A stretch of 34,461 bases of DNA from Prochlorococcus sp. MIT 0701 (GCF_000760295.1 NZ_JNBA01000015.1:1-34461); one strand, 5' to 3'; shown: positions 1-7,946, counted from the stretch's first letter. Numbers and translations: made by a program. Notes: a model not told the origin generated them from the letters alone.

Positions 1-255
1 GCCGCCTGGCCGGTGATCTGCATCTGGATCACCTCACTGGGTGTGTGCACGATGGCCTTCAACTTGAACGGCTTTAACTTCAACCAGTCGGTTCTCGATG
101 CCCAAGGCAGAGTTGTACCAACCTGGGCTGATGTGCTCAACCGCAGCAACCTCGGTATGGAAGTGATGCATGAGCGTAATGCTCATAACTTCCCTCTCGA
201 CCTGGCAGCTGCTGAGTCCACACCTGTGGCTCTGATTGCTCCTGCGATTGGCTGA
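1..255 (+). CDS. psbA: Photosystem II D1 protein, C-terminal part (5' end outside window)
   Basis: The first 84 codons translate to the lumenal C-terminus of D1, the reaction-centre subunit that carries the Mn4CaO5 water-oxidising cluster in the thylakoid membrane. The conserved run NGFNFNQS is followed by [13 protein letters not shown], which supplies the cluster ligands equivalent to His332, Glu333, His337, Asp342 and the carboxylate of Ala344 of mature D1. About 15 residues follow that Ala; this is the extension normally removed by the CtpA protease. The reading frame is open from base 1, so the start lies upstream. A strong terminator follows, so psbA is transcribed separately from the metal transporter downstream. 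Which D1 isoform this is cannot be told from the C-terminus alone. Confidence 0.98.
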   Translation, partial: AAWPVICIWITSLGVCTMAFNLNGFNFNQSVLDAQGRVVPTWADVLNRSNLGMEVMHERNAHNFPLDLAAAESTPVALIAPAIG

Positions 256-295
256 TCATCCTGCTAAATAAAAGGTTTGGCAGCAGCTGAACCTG

Positions 296-326
296 AAAGC
301 CCCCTCCTTAGAGGGGGCTTTTTATT
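296..326 (+). terminator. Rho-independent terminator of psbA
   Basis: An 11-bp perfect stem (296-306 with 311-321), GC-rich in its upper part, closes a CTTA loop and runs into a T tract (319-323) followed by ATT. It lies about 40 nt after the psbA stop codon. Confidence 0.93.
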
Positions 327-390
327 GCTAAGTCGTAGCGTCTTTGAAAAGCCTCTTTTTGGGCTCAGCAAGATTCCATACTTAGTAGCT

Positions 391-415
391 TCAGGGAACA
401 TGAAACAACCCCTGA
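391..415 (+). promoter_or_regulatory. Dyad upstream of the manganese transporter operon
   Basis: TCAGGG (391-396) and CCCTGA (410-415) form an inverted repeat about 30 bp before the GTG start of mntC. It could be a small leader hairpin or an operator. No known Fur, Zur or MntR consensus was recognised, so a regulatory role is inference. Confidence 0.25.
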
Positions 416-444
416 GAGTCGTTTAGAGCGAACGGACCTATCAC

Positions 445-1401
445 GTGTCTCAATTGATCACTGGACGTCAAGCCGTCCGTTTAGCCCTTGCCTTCAGCTG
501 CCTTGGACTTCTAGGTGCCTGCACACCACCGGCCAGGATGGCGAACCAGTCCCAGGCCCAAGACTCAGACAAACCTCTTGTGCTCACCACCTTCACTGTG
601 CTCGCAGACATGGCGCGCAATGTTGCCGGCGACCGTTTGCAGGTGCGTTCCATCGTTAAGCAAGGCGCAGAGATTCATGGTTATCAGCCCACGCCTAGTG
701 ACCTGGCCCAAGCTGTTGGTGCAGATTTGATTGTCGAAAATGGCTTTGGGCTGGAACTCTGGGCGCGCAAGTTCACTGCCGCTGCTGGCAAGGTCTCAAC
801 GGTGACTCTTAGTGAGGGTATGGAGCCGCTGTTAATTGAGGGAGATGCCTATGCAGGCAAGCCCAATCCTCATGCCTGGATGTCTCCGGAACGGGCGATG
901 CAATACGTCGATCAACTTGTGAAAGCCTTTAGCAGTCTTGATCCAGAAGGTGCCAAGACCTTTGCCAGTAATGGTCGTCGCTACAAAGACCAGCTCCAAC
1001 AACTTGATGATGAGCTAAGGACATCTCTGGCAACGATTCCAGCCAAACGTCGTTTTCTGGTGACGTGTGAGGGCGCCTTCACCTACTTGGCAAAGGATTA
1101 CGGCATGGAGGAGTCTTACCTTTGGCCAGTCAATGCCGAGAGTGAAGTCACACCTCAGCGTATGGCCAAACTGATCAAGACCGTGAAGCTGCGTGAGGTG
1201 CCAGCGATCTTCTGTGAAAGCACTGTGAGCGACAAGGCTCAGCGTGAGGTCGCACGGGCTAGCGGCGCTCGGTTTGGCGGTACATTCTTTGTTGATTCTC
1301 TTTCGCAAGCCGATGGGCCGGCCTCGACCTTGCTCGATCTTCAACGACATAACGTTGGTCTGATTCTGGATGGCTTGGTACCAGTCAACGGCGAAAAATA
1401 A
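445..1401 (+). CDS. mntC: Manganese ABC transporter, substrate-binding lipoprotein
   Basis: This is the periplasmic metal-binding component of a cluster A-I (MntC/ZnuA/PsaA) ABC importer, 318 aa with a GTG start. A basic N-terminus and hydrophobic segment end in the lipobox LGAC, so Cys26 should be lipidated. The four metal ligands His78 (in EIHGYQP), His143 (NPHAWMS), Glu209 (TCEGAF) and Asp284 (FFVDSLS) are present. They match the Synechocystis MntC set H89, H154, E220 and D295 at a constant offset of 11. Cys208 and Cys257 sit exactly where the structural disulfide of Synechocystis MntC is. There is no His-rich loop, which argues against a zinc-specific ZnuA. The stop overlaps the start of mntA by one base, so translation is probably coupled. 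Confidence 0.93.
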   Translation: MSQLITGRQAVRLALAFSCLGLLGACTPPARMANQSQAQDSDKPLVLTTFTVLADMARNVAGDRLQVRSIVKQGAEIHGYQPTPSDLAQAVGADLIVENGFGLELWARKFTAAAGKVSTVTLSEGMEPLLIEGDAYAGKPNPHAWMSPERAMQYVDQLVKAFSSLDPEGAKTFASNGRRYKDQLQQLDDELRTSLATIPAKRRFLVTCEGAFTYLAKDYGMEESYLWPVNAESEVTPQRMAKLIKTVKLREVPAIFCESTVSDKAQREVARASGARFGGTFFVDSLSQADGPASTLLDLQRHNVGLILDGLVPVNGEK

Positions 1402-2195
1402 TGGATCAGTGTCGTTCAATTCCTTTCGGCGATCGCCTGCGCATTGAGGCCGATCAAATTTGCGTGGATTACAACGGCGTCGTGGCGCTTTATGACGCCA
1501 GCCTGCATTTGCGGGCTGGCTGCATCTGCGGGCTAGTTGGAATGAATGGTTCTGGCAAGTCGACCCTTTTCAAGGCCCTGATGGGTTTTGTAAGACCCTC
1601 AAGAGGAACGATCCAAATCAATGGGCTATCAGTTCCCCGTGCCCAGCGCGATCAGGCTGTTGCCTACGTCCCTCAGAGCGAGGAGGTCGACTGCTCGTTC
1701 CCAATAAGCGTCTGGGAAGTGGTGATGATGGGTCGCTATGGCTCCATGAATCTCTTACGCATCCCTAGGGAATCAGATCGATTGGCGGTTTGGCATGCCC
1801 TCGAACGGGTGGAGCTCCTTGACTTAAGACACCGCCCAATTGGGGCCCTCTCCGGCGGCCAGCGCAAGCGGGCATTCCTGGCCCGCGCAATTGCCCAACG
1901 CGCCTCGGTACTCCTACTGGATGAGCCATTTAACGGTGTTGATGTACGAACCGAAAAGCTCATGGCGGAGCTGTTCCTTCAGTTTCGTCATGAGGGTCAC
2001 ACCATCTTGATCTCCACCCATGACCTCAGTCATGTGCGTGAGTTCTGCGATCTGGTGGTGCTGATTAACAAGACTGTGCTGGCCTATGGCGAGACGGCAG
2101 AGGTCTTTACTCCAGAGAACCTTGCGATGACATTCGGCGGCATGGTTCCAAACGTGCTGAGCGGTGGTCCGACCTCCACGGAGGACTTCAAGTAA
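1401..2195 (+). CDS. mntA: Manganese ABC transporter, ATP-binding protein
   Basis: This 264-aa cytoplasmic ATPase powers the metal importer. All ABC motifs are visible: Walker A GMNGSGKST (residues 47-55), Q-loop Gln92, signature LSGGQ (150-154), Walker B LLLDEP (171-176) and switch His207 in STHD. The ATG overlaps the mntC stop (TAATG), and its own stop overlaps the start of the permease in the same way. The order binding protein, ATPase, permease is that of the Synechocystis mntCAB operon. Manganese rather than zinc specificity is inferred from the partner lipoprotein. Confidence 0.92.
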   Translation: MDQCRSIPFGDRLRIEADQICVDYNGVVALYDASLHLRAGCICGLVGMNGSGKSTLFKALMGFVRPSRGTIQINGLSVPRAQRDQAVAYVPQSEEVDCSFPISVWEVVMMGRYGSMNLLRIPRESDRLAVWHALERVELLDLRHRPIGALSGGQRKRAFLARAIAQRASVLLLDEPFNGVDVRTEKLMAELFLQFRHEGHTILISTHDLSHVREFCDLVVLINKTVLAYGETAEVFTPENLAMTFGGMVPNVLSGGPTSTEDFK

Positions 2196-3070
2196 TGACA
2201 GAGCTTCTAGCAACAGCGACAGCGACAGGGCTGTCTTGGTTATTGGAACCCCTTAGTCATGAGTTCATGGTGCGAGCCTTGGTGGTGAGTGCTCTTGTTG
2301 GAGGGGTATGTGGACTGCTCTCCTGCTACATGACCCTCAAGGGCTGGGCGTTAATGGGTGATGCGGTCTCCCATGCCGTGATGCCCGGAGTCGTTGTGGC
2401 CTATGCCCTGGGGTTGCCGTTCTCGATAGGAGCCTTTGTCTTTGGGGTGGGTTCGGTGGCTTTGATTGGCTTTGTGAAGCAGAAGTCACGGGTCAAGGAA
2501 GACACTGTGATTGGCCTTGTCTTCACAGGTTTTTTTGCGCTCGGATTGGTACTGGTATCCAAAACTAGAAGCAACATCGACCTCACCCATATTCTTTTCG
2601 GCAATGTGCTGGGAATCTCGATAGCTGATATCCAGCAAACGCTTTTGATTTCTGGAATTGTGGTGGCAATTCTGTTGGTTCTTCGCAGAGATTTTATGTT
2701 GTTCTGCTTTGATCCAACCCATGCACGATCGATCGGCATCAATACAGGGCTCCTGCATTATTTGCTGTTGTCGGTGTTATCACTTGCTGCCGTTGCTGGT
2801 CTACAGACCGTAGGCATCATTCTGGTGGTTGCGATGTTGATCACTCCTGGTGCTACGGCCTATCTACTCACAGACCGCTTCGATCGCATGACCTTGCTCG
2901 CAATCCTCAGCAGTGCCCTTTCAAGTGTTCTAGGTGTCTACATCAGCTATTGGACCGATAGTTCCACTGCAGGCTGCATTGTGCTGGTGCAGACCGTTCT
3001 CTTCCTGCTGACTTTCTTATTGGCACCTCGATACGGCATTTTGAAAGTTCAGCGTTCACTTGCTCCATAG
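2195..3070 (+). CDS. mntB: Manganese ABC transporter, permease
   Basis: This 291-aa, highly hydrophobic inner-membrane protein of the ABC-3 (ZnuB/MntB) permease family has about eight predicted transmembrane helices. Typical family features are MTLKGWALMGDAVSHAVMPG near residue 47 and LQTVGIILVVAMLITPGATA near residue 202. The start overlaps the mntA stop by one base. It completes a three-gene importer. No clear terminator follows it. Confidence 0.92.
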   Translation: MTELLATATATGLSWLLEPLSHEFMVRALVVSALVGGVCGLLSCYMTLKGWALMGDAVSHAVMPGVVVAYALGLPFSIGAFVFGVGSVALIGFVKQKSRVKEDTVIGLVFTGFFALGLVLVSKTRSNIDLTHILFGNVLGISIADIQQTLLISGIVVAILLVLRRDFMLFCFDPTHARSIGINTGLLHYLLLSVLSLAAVAGLQTVGIILVVAMLITPGATAYLLTDRFDRMTLLAILSSALSSVLGVYISYWTDSSTAGCIVLVQTVLFLLTFLLAPRYGILKVQRSLAP

Positions 3071-3614
3071 GTGTGGCAGAACAGCGCAAGTCTGACCAGA
3101 GAGGATTTGATTTTATGGGCCTCTTCAATTCGGCTCCGCTCAATGTGGTTGGAGGAACAGCAATTGCTCAATACCTAATCTCTTTTCAGATTTAAATTGA
3201 GAAGGCACGTTCTGTTCATGATGTGCACTTTCAACAGAGAATCCACTGATAACGCCTGAGACTCCAGTTCAAACAATCACTTGACTTGATCAAGAGTGGC
3301 TTTGATTGCCGCTGCTGCAGCTTTGCGGCTGTGGTTGCAATTTGTTTGCAGGCCTTATCCCTGTGACGTAAGTAGAGATTTTTGCAAGGGGGCGTGTTTC
3401 ATGCAACTAGACGTCTTCTCCCTAACCAATGAGAACTCTTCTATTGCTCTGTGGCGATGGTCTGCAGCTTGTTCTTGAGAGGATTTTGGGGTCTCGGCTG
3501 TTGCGGTGTTAGGGCGCATTGCCTGCCTCTACGCTTCGATCGAGATTAAAGATGATCTGACGATTTCCGGACCAGCCTTCTGCCTAGGTTGAGGGAACAC
3601 CACGTTCGTGCCCG
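3071..3614. other. Intergenic stretch between mntB and the polyketide operon
   Basis: No convincing gene is present. Several very short plus-strand ORFs can be drawn: 26 codons at 3115-3195, 25 codons at 3401-3478 and 27 codons at 3429-3512. The one at 3401 has a good Shine-Dalgarno sequence (AAGGGGG, 8 nt upstream). Bases 3273-3318 resemble the beginning of the DUF4336 gene at 9457-9502 (about 37 of 46 bases identical) and may be a relic. The promoter of the downstream operon should lie here, but no clear -10/-35 pair stands out. Confidence 0.5.
3401..3478 (+). CDS. Possible 25-aa peptide with good ribosome binding site
   Basis: This ATG ORF begins MQLDVFSLTNENSS and ends ACS. AAGGGGG at 3386-3392 lies 8 nt before the ATG, a better Shine-Dalgarno than most real genes here have. 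A second ATG ORF (3429-3512) overlaps it in another frame. No family is recognised, and chance is a real possibility at this length. Confidence 0.2.
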   Translation: MQLDVFSLTNENSSIALWRWSAACS

Positions 3615-4334
3615 ATGCCCTGGGGTGAGGCTCTCAACCGGCGTGATCGTCAACCGGAAGTCATGGATCAGCCAGGGCTCGATCCCACTGAACATGCCAG
3701 GGCCTTGAACGGCCTGCGTCGCATCAATGCCATCAGCCGCTGTTCTGCAGGTCTATTCCACTCCATTAAGGCTCTAGCCATCCGTCAGCAAGGGCCTCCC
3801 CTACGTGTGCTCGAGCTCGCCTGCGGAGGTGGTGACACAGCGATCGATCTTGCTCTGATGGCAAAGCGCCAGGGCCTGGAGCTGGAGATTCAAGCCTGTG
3901 ATTTCAACCCAGAGGCCGTACGTATTGCCCGTGCTAATGCACGGAAACGCAGTGCCAAATTGACATTCTTCTCTGCCGATGCACTCTCTGAAAGCGTTGA
4001 TGATCAATCATTCGATGTGGTGTTCTGCACCCTGTTCACCCATCACTTGGACGACAGCGACGTGGAACGGCTTCTCGCCAGAATGGCAACAAGAGCCCGC
4101 AGGCTTGTGCTGGTTAATGATCTAATCCGTAGTCGTCTGGGCTACGTGATGGCCTGGGCTGGAACACGTCTTCTTAGTCGCTCCTGGGTGGTCCACACCG
4201 ATGGCCCCCTTTCGGTTCGTGCCGCTTTCCGTCCTGCGGAAATCATGGCTTTAGCCCGGCGCGCAGGTTTGGAGGGTGTTCAGCTGCATCGCTGCTGGCC
4301 TGAGCGTTACCTGCTCAGCTGGGAGCGTCATTGA
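3615..4334 (+). CDS. SAM-dependent methyltransferase of the type III PKS operon
   Basis: This 239-aa class I (Rossmann-fold) methyltransferase has motif I VLELACGGGDT at residues 65-75, an acidic residue Asp97 in ACDFNPE for the ribose of S-adenosylmethionine, and FDVVFCTLFTHHLDD as motif II/III. The nearest GTG (3609) runs into a stop, so the ATG at 3615 is the start. It is first in a three-gene unit with an FAD oxidoreductase (1 bp gap) and a type III polyketide synthase. By analogy with srsA/srsB/srsC-type clusters it should methylate the polyketide, on O or C. The substrate is inference. Confidence 0.85.
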   Translation: MPWGEALNRRDRQPEVMDQPGLDPTEHARALNGLRRINAISRCSAGLFHSIKALAIRQQGPPLRVLELACGGGDTAIDLALMAKRQGLELEIQACDFNPEAVRIARANARKRSAKLTFFSADALSESVDDQSFDVVFCTLFTHHLDDSDVERLLARMATRARRLVLVNDLIRSRLGYVMAWAGTRLLSRSWVVHTDGPLSVRAAFRPAEIMALARRAGLEGVQLHRCWPERYLLSWERH

Positions 4335-4335
4335 G

Positions 4336-5493
4336 ATGCAGGATCTGTGGGATGTACTGGTGGTTGGGGCCGGTCCTGCAGGGGGGCTAGCCGCCCTGGA
4401 TTGCGCACGGCGAGGATTAAGGGTGTTGCTTGTGGAAAAACGAGCTTTCCCCCGTTGGAAAGTATGTGGTTGCTGCTTTAACAAACAGGCGCAGGCGACT
4501 CTCAACTCTCTGGGACAGAACAATCTGATCGTTGATCGCGGCGGCGTACGACTGCAAACCCTTCGCCTCGGCCTGAATGGTCGTCAAACGTCTCTTGCCA
4601 TTCCCGATGGTTTTGCTCTCTCCAGGGAACGGTTCGATCAGGCACTGATGAACGCGGTGATTGAAGCTGGGGCCTCCGTTCGCTGTCAAATGAGCGCCGG
4701 GGTCGAAGAAGTCCAACCGGGCTGGCGGATTGTGCGGTTGAAGGATCAGTGCAGCGGTCAGCAAAACCTCGTCAGGGCGCGTGTCGTGCTTGTCGCAGCT
4801 GGGCTTGCCCAGCGTTGCTTACCCGAGCAGGATGCCGGCATCACCAGGATCCGAAGTCGTTCCAGGGTTGGGGCCGGTTGTGTTCTTGCTGATGATGAGA
4901 ACCGCTACACCGCAGGCGCCATTCACATGGCAATCGGTGAACGTGGTTATGTGGGACTGGTGCGCAGAGAGGACGGTTTACTCAATCTGGCAGCAGCTTT
5001 CGATCGGCAGGCGCTAGCCCATGGACAAGGAGCGGCTGGCGCCACCCACGAGGTGCTTATGCAGGCTGGTTTCCCACCTCCTGCTGCTCTGAATCAGGGG
5101 CGTTGGCAACTAACCCCAGCTCTTAGTCGCGGCGCTGAGGTTGTGGCCGGTGAGCGCTTTTTGGTGATGGGTGACGCCGCGGGTTATGTGGAGCCATTTA
5201 CCGGTGAAGGAATGGCCTGGGCCCTCACTGCAGGGGCCGCAGCGGCACCATTCGTTCAGGAAGGGCTACGCCACTGGAGTCATGATCTGGAGAAACGCTG
5301 GAAGAGAGAGCTGAATCTGCGGATCGGTCGTCGCCAACAGATCTGTCGCACTCTGGCCATGGTGCTGAAGCAGCCAAAGCCGACGAGTGCATTGTTTGAA
5401 CTCAGCAAACGCTGGCCGGCCCTTTCTGAACGGGTTATTGCCAGCCTGAACCATGTGAGCCTCCCCCCCTCAGGAAGTCAGCAATGCCTCTGA
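4336..5493 (+). CDS. FAD-dependent oxidoreductase (geranylgeranyl-reductase-like) of the type III PKS operon
   Basis: This 385-aa flavoprotein begins at the ATG one base after the methyltransferase stop. A 20-codon upstream extension is possible but would sit inside the methyltransferase. The dinucleotide fold is at the N-terminus (GAGPAG, residues 11-16; acidic Glu34 ending strand 2). FPRWKVCG follows near 39-46, a hallmark of the geranylgeranyl reductase/halogenase-like branch. The second FAD motif GDAAGYVEPFTGEG is near residue 279 (Asp280). It should reduce or hydroxylate the polyketide; comparable clusters use a flavoprotein to hydroxylate the aromatic ring. Its last 10 bp overlap the start of the polyketide synthase, which implies coupled translation. 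Confidence 0.85.
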   Translation: MQDLWDVLVVGAGPAGGLAALDCARRGLRVLLVEKRAFPRWKVCGCCFNKQAQATLNSLGQNNLIVDRGGVRLQTLRLGLNGRQTSLAIPDGFALSRERFDQALMNAVIEAGASVRCQMSAGVEEVQPGWRIVRLKDQCSGQQNLVRARVVLVAAGLAQRCLPEQDAGITRIRSRSRVGAGCVLADDENRYTAGAIHMAIGERGYVGLVRREDGLLNLAAAFDRQALAHGQGAAGATHEVLMQAGFPPPAALNQGRWQLTPALSRGAEVVAGERFLVMGDAAGYVEPFTGEGMAWALTAGAAAAPFVQEGLRHWSHDLEKRWKRELNLRIGRRQQICRTLAMVLKQPKPTSALFELSKRWPALSERVIASLNHVSLPPSGSQQCL

Positions 5494-6578
5494 CCATTCT
5501 CGGCATGGGAACGGCAGTGCCGGAACAACAAGTGAATCAGAGCGATTCCATGGCGCTTTCAGAGTTCGTGAGTGCCGACAGTCCAGAACGAGCGGCACTG
5601 GTCCGCCGGATTCAGCGACGAACTCAGGTTCAGAACAGGGGCAGCGTTCTGCTGGGAGACGACGCGAGTGAGCCGATCAGCCAGCGTTTGCCCTTCTACG
5701 GGGCCGAAAGCCCCACTACTGCCGCAAGGATGAACGAGTTTGATCACCATGCTTCAGCGCTGGCAATCAATGCATGCCGTCTTGCCCTTGAGGAGGCCGA
5801 GCTAGCAGCTGATGTGATCACTCATCTTGTGACCGTTTGCTGTACCGGATTCAAGGCTCCGGGTGTTGACCTTGCTCTGATCGACCAACTTGAACTTGAC
5901 CCCGGTGTTCAGAGAACCCATGTGGGATTCATGGGCTGTCACGGTGCCTTGAACGGTCTACGTGTGGCGCGGGCATTCGCTGAAGCTGATGCCAACGCTG
6001 TGGTGCTGCTGTGCTCTGTCGAACTGTGCAGTCTCCATCTGCATTACGGCTGGGACCCCGAGAAGGTGGTAGCTAACGCCCTGTTCGCTGATGGAGCCGC
6101 AGCTTTGGTTGCTTCTCAAGCTTTGGCGCAATCGAAGGGATCTCTGACACTGAAGGCTTCTGGCTCCACCGTGATTCCTCACACCAGCAATCTGATGCAT
6201 TGGCAGGTCGGAGATCATGGCTTCGCTATGGGCTTGTCACCACAGGTGCCAGAGGCGATAGCTGGTGCATTGCAACCTTGGCTGAGCAGTTGGTTGAGGG
6301 GGCAAGGATCCGATCTGACTGACATCCGCAGCTGGGCCCTCCACCCGGGGGGGCCGAGGATCCTGCAGGCCTGCGCCGACGCCTTGACCCTGAAGCATGA
6401 GCACCTGGCTGAATCCAGATCCGTCCTTCAAGCTCACGGCAACATGTCTTCGGCCACCGTTCTTTTCATTCTTGAACGCATGCGTCATAAAGCTTGCAGC
6501 GGACCTTGTCTGGCACTCGCCTTTGGTCCAGGCCTTTGTGCCGAAGTGGCATTGTTCGATCTCTGCAACAGCAACTGA
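5484..6578 (+). CDS. Type III polyketide synthase (chalcone/stilbene synthase family)
   Basis: This 364-aa protein is close to the usual family length. The Cys-His-Asn triad is complete: Cys152 in GFMGCHGA, His287 in WALHPGG and Asn320 in HGNMSSATVLF, the family signature. The C-terminal FGPG loop is also present (near 347-350). Such homodimeric enzymes condense an acyl-CoA starter with malonyl-CoA and cyclise the chain on the same active site, giving resorcinols, pyrones or phloroglucinols. No acyl carrier protein is needed. It is last in the operon with a methyltransferase and a flavoprotein, which points to a tailored phenolic lipid or quinone. Starter and product cannot be read from the sequence. 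Confidence 0.93.
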   Translation: MPLTILGMGTAVPEQQVNQSDSMALSEFVSADSPERAALVRRIQRRTQVQNRGSVLLGDDASEPISQRLPFYGAESPTTAARMNEFDHHASALAINACRLALEEAELAADVITHLVTVCCTGFKAPGVDLALIDQLELDPGVQRTHVGFMGCHGALNGLRVARAFAEADANAVVLLCSVELCSLHLHYGWDPEKVVANALFADGAAALVASQALAQSKGSLTLKASGSTVIPHTSNLMHWQVGDHGFAMGLSPQVPEAIAGALQPWLSSWLRGQGSDLTDIRSWALHPGGPRILQACADALTLKHEHLAESRSVLQAHGNMSSATVLFILERMRHKACSGPCLALAFGPGLCAEVALFDLCNSN

Positions 6579-6635
6579 ATTCGAACTTCGGATCGGAATT
6601 CAGGGCTACTGACTTCTTCTTTCAGCGAAGATCCT

Positions 6636-6758
6636 GTGTGCGCAAGGGGGAAGACGGAGCAAACACTGGTATTAGAACGAGTTAAGTCTAAAAAACCAAT
6701 AGAGTCCCGTCTTGATGGTGATGAAGCTCTGGAGCAACTAAGCCATAACAAGTACTGA
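6636..6758 (+). CDS. Possible 40-aa protein, in frame with and downstream of the PKS
   Basis: This ORF uses a GTG start and encodes a highly charged, soluble-looking peptide, with KTEQTLVLERVKSKKP followed by ESRLDGDEALEQL. The frame is the same as the polyketide synthase and stays open from the PKS stop at 6578 to 6758, so readthrough would add about 59 residues. The PKS itself is full length, so this is more likely a separate small gene or an old gene end than a missing domain. The residue mix looks coding, but the Shine-Dalgarno is weak and no family is recognised. Confidence 0.35.
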   Translation: MCARGKTEQTLVLERVKSKKPIESRLDGDEALEQLSHNKY

Positions 6759-6844
6759 AAATTGGATCGAGCAAATAATCAGGGCAAGTTCACCAAGTGT
6801 TGTGGGTTTTCAGGGTTCGTCAAAGGCGGGAAGGAAATTGAATC

Positions 6845-6904
6845 ATGAATGGTGATTTACACAGTGGCTCGCCAAACCCAACATCAAGAGAAAGAGCTAA
6901 GTAA
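6845..6904 (+). CDS. Possible 19-aa peptide with strong Shine-Dalgarno
   Basis: This ATG ORF beginning MNGDLHSGSPNPT has AAGGA (6831-6835) 9 nt upstream. It is short and polar, with no recognised family. It is listed because the ribosome binding site is unusually good for this window. Confidence 0.15.
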   Translation: MNGDLHSGSPNPTSRERAK

Positions 6905-7157
6905 ATGTTGCTTTAGTAGTGAATTTCGACTAGGGACAACTCTTGAGTTTGTCACCTGTTCGGAAACAATACAGACTCTTCAAATTGATTTCATTTATAA
7001 TCAAACAGCTTCTAAATATTAGACATAGAGAAATCAATTATAGATAAGAGTGAACAGACAAAGAAGGCTAACTATTCTTAATATGAATACTCCCCTCAGT
7101 CCTTTAATTGCACCTACAAGTTCAGGCTATCATCAACAAATAAATATACAGAAATCA

Positions 7158-7946
7158 TCACTGGCCGACGATAACTGGAGGCATCCGACCATTCAAACCT
7201 GGCACAACCTGAGTTTTGCCATCCCATTTGTCAAGAAATAGCTTATAAAGCACCCTGTCATTGAGACCTCTATTAAGAGTCTCAAACTTGATTGCTTCTT
7301 GCCCTGCGATCTTCACTTCTGTTTGTGCCTTTAATAATTGCTGTTCGGCTATTTGCTTCTGTTCAATTGCGGAACGATATTCTTCTGCGATTTTTAATCC
7401 AGTTAAATCGAGACCTTTAACCTCAACATAGTCAAACTTTGCTAATTCAGCAGATGCATTGGTTTCTACAATCTGAGAGATATTATTCCAATCAGTTGCA
7501 ATGGTTACGAGTTCATATTTTGAAAACACAGACTTCAGAGCCTTGAGCAATGATGGCTGGATGATCCGTTCATAAATCTCAGCATTACCTGTTGCGATAG
7601 TACTATAAATCCTTGGCGCTTCAGACTGCTTTACAGCATACTTAATGGTTGCAGTCGCCTCTATAACTTGCAGATCTTTAGTTAAGCTAGAGAAGTTTTC
7701 TGGACGAACTTGTGTTCTTATGTTGAAGAAATGAACTGATTGAACAAAGGGTATCTTTAGGTTTAAGCCAGGCAGCCGTGGATTTTTACTAACCTTCCCA
7801 AGCGTCGTTACGACTCCTACTTCACCAGCAGGCACTACGAATATTGACGAGAGACCAACAATGGCTGCAATTGAACCTCCTACAATCATCACCGTAGGAG
7901 CAACGCCTGCTCGGACTGATGAAATGTTGTTGATTGGTGAACGCAT
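7158..7946 (-). CDS. SPFH/prohibitin-family membrane protein
   Basis: This 262-aa protein is read from the internal ATG at 7946 (MRSPINN). The open frame extends 27 codons further upstream, but that part overlaps another small ORF and lacks the family's look. A transmembrane segment (about residues 15-38) precedes the SPFH domain (VVPAGEVGVVTTLGKV onward). A helical region rich in Glu, Gln and Lys (EQKQIAEQQLLKAQTEVKIAG) follows and is expected to form the coiled coil. Prohibitins assemble into large membrane rings and are linked to membrane-protein quality control. Cyanobacteria carry several. Its exact role here is unknown. The gene is more AT-rich than its metabolic neighbours. Confidence 0.88.
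   Translation of the reverse strand: MRSPINNISSVRAGVAPTVMIVGGSIAAIVGLSSIFVVPAGEVGVVTTLGKVSKNPRLPGLNLKIPFVQSVHFFNIRTQVRPENFSSLTKDLQVIEATATIKYAVKQSEAPRIYSTIATGNAEIYERIIQPSLLKALKSVFSKYELVTIATDWNNISQIVETNASAELAKFDYVEVKGLDLTGLKIAEEYRSAIEQKQIAEQQLLKAQTEVKIAGQEAIKFETLNRGLNDRVLYKLFLDKWDGKTQVVPGLNGRMPPVIVGQ

Larger units (their letters stand above)
6579..7157. other. AT-rich gene-poor stretch after the polyketide operon
   Basis: Base composition becomes AT-rich from about 6900. The stretch contains two small plus-strand ORFs listed separately (6636-6758 and 6845-6904). It also holds the 5' part of an ORF at 7083-7241 that then runs antisense through the SPFH gene and is probably not real. No hairpin with a T tract was found to end the polyketide operon. 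Confidence 0.5.

Noticed and set aside
7050..7241. Plus-strand ORF of 63 codons at the 3' end of the SPFH gene
   Set aside because: Half of it is antisense to the conserved SPFH C-terminus. No ribosome binding site or family is seen.
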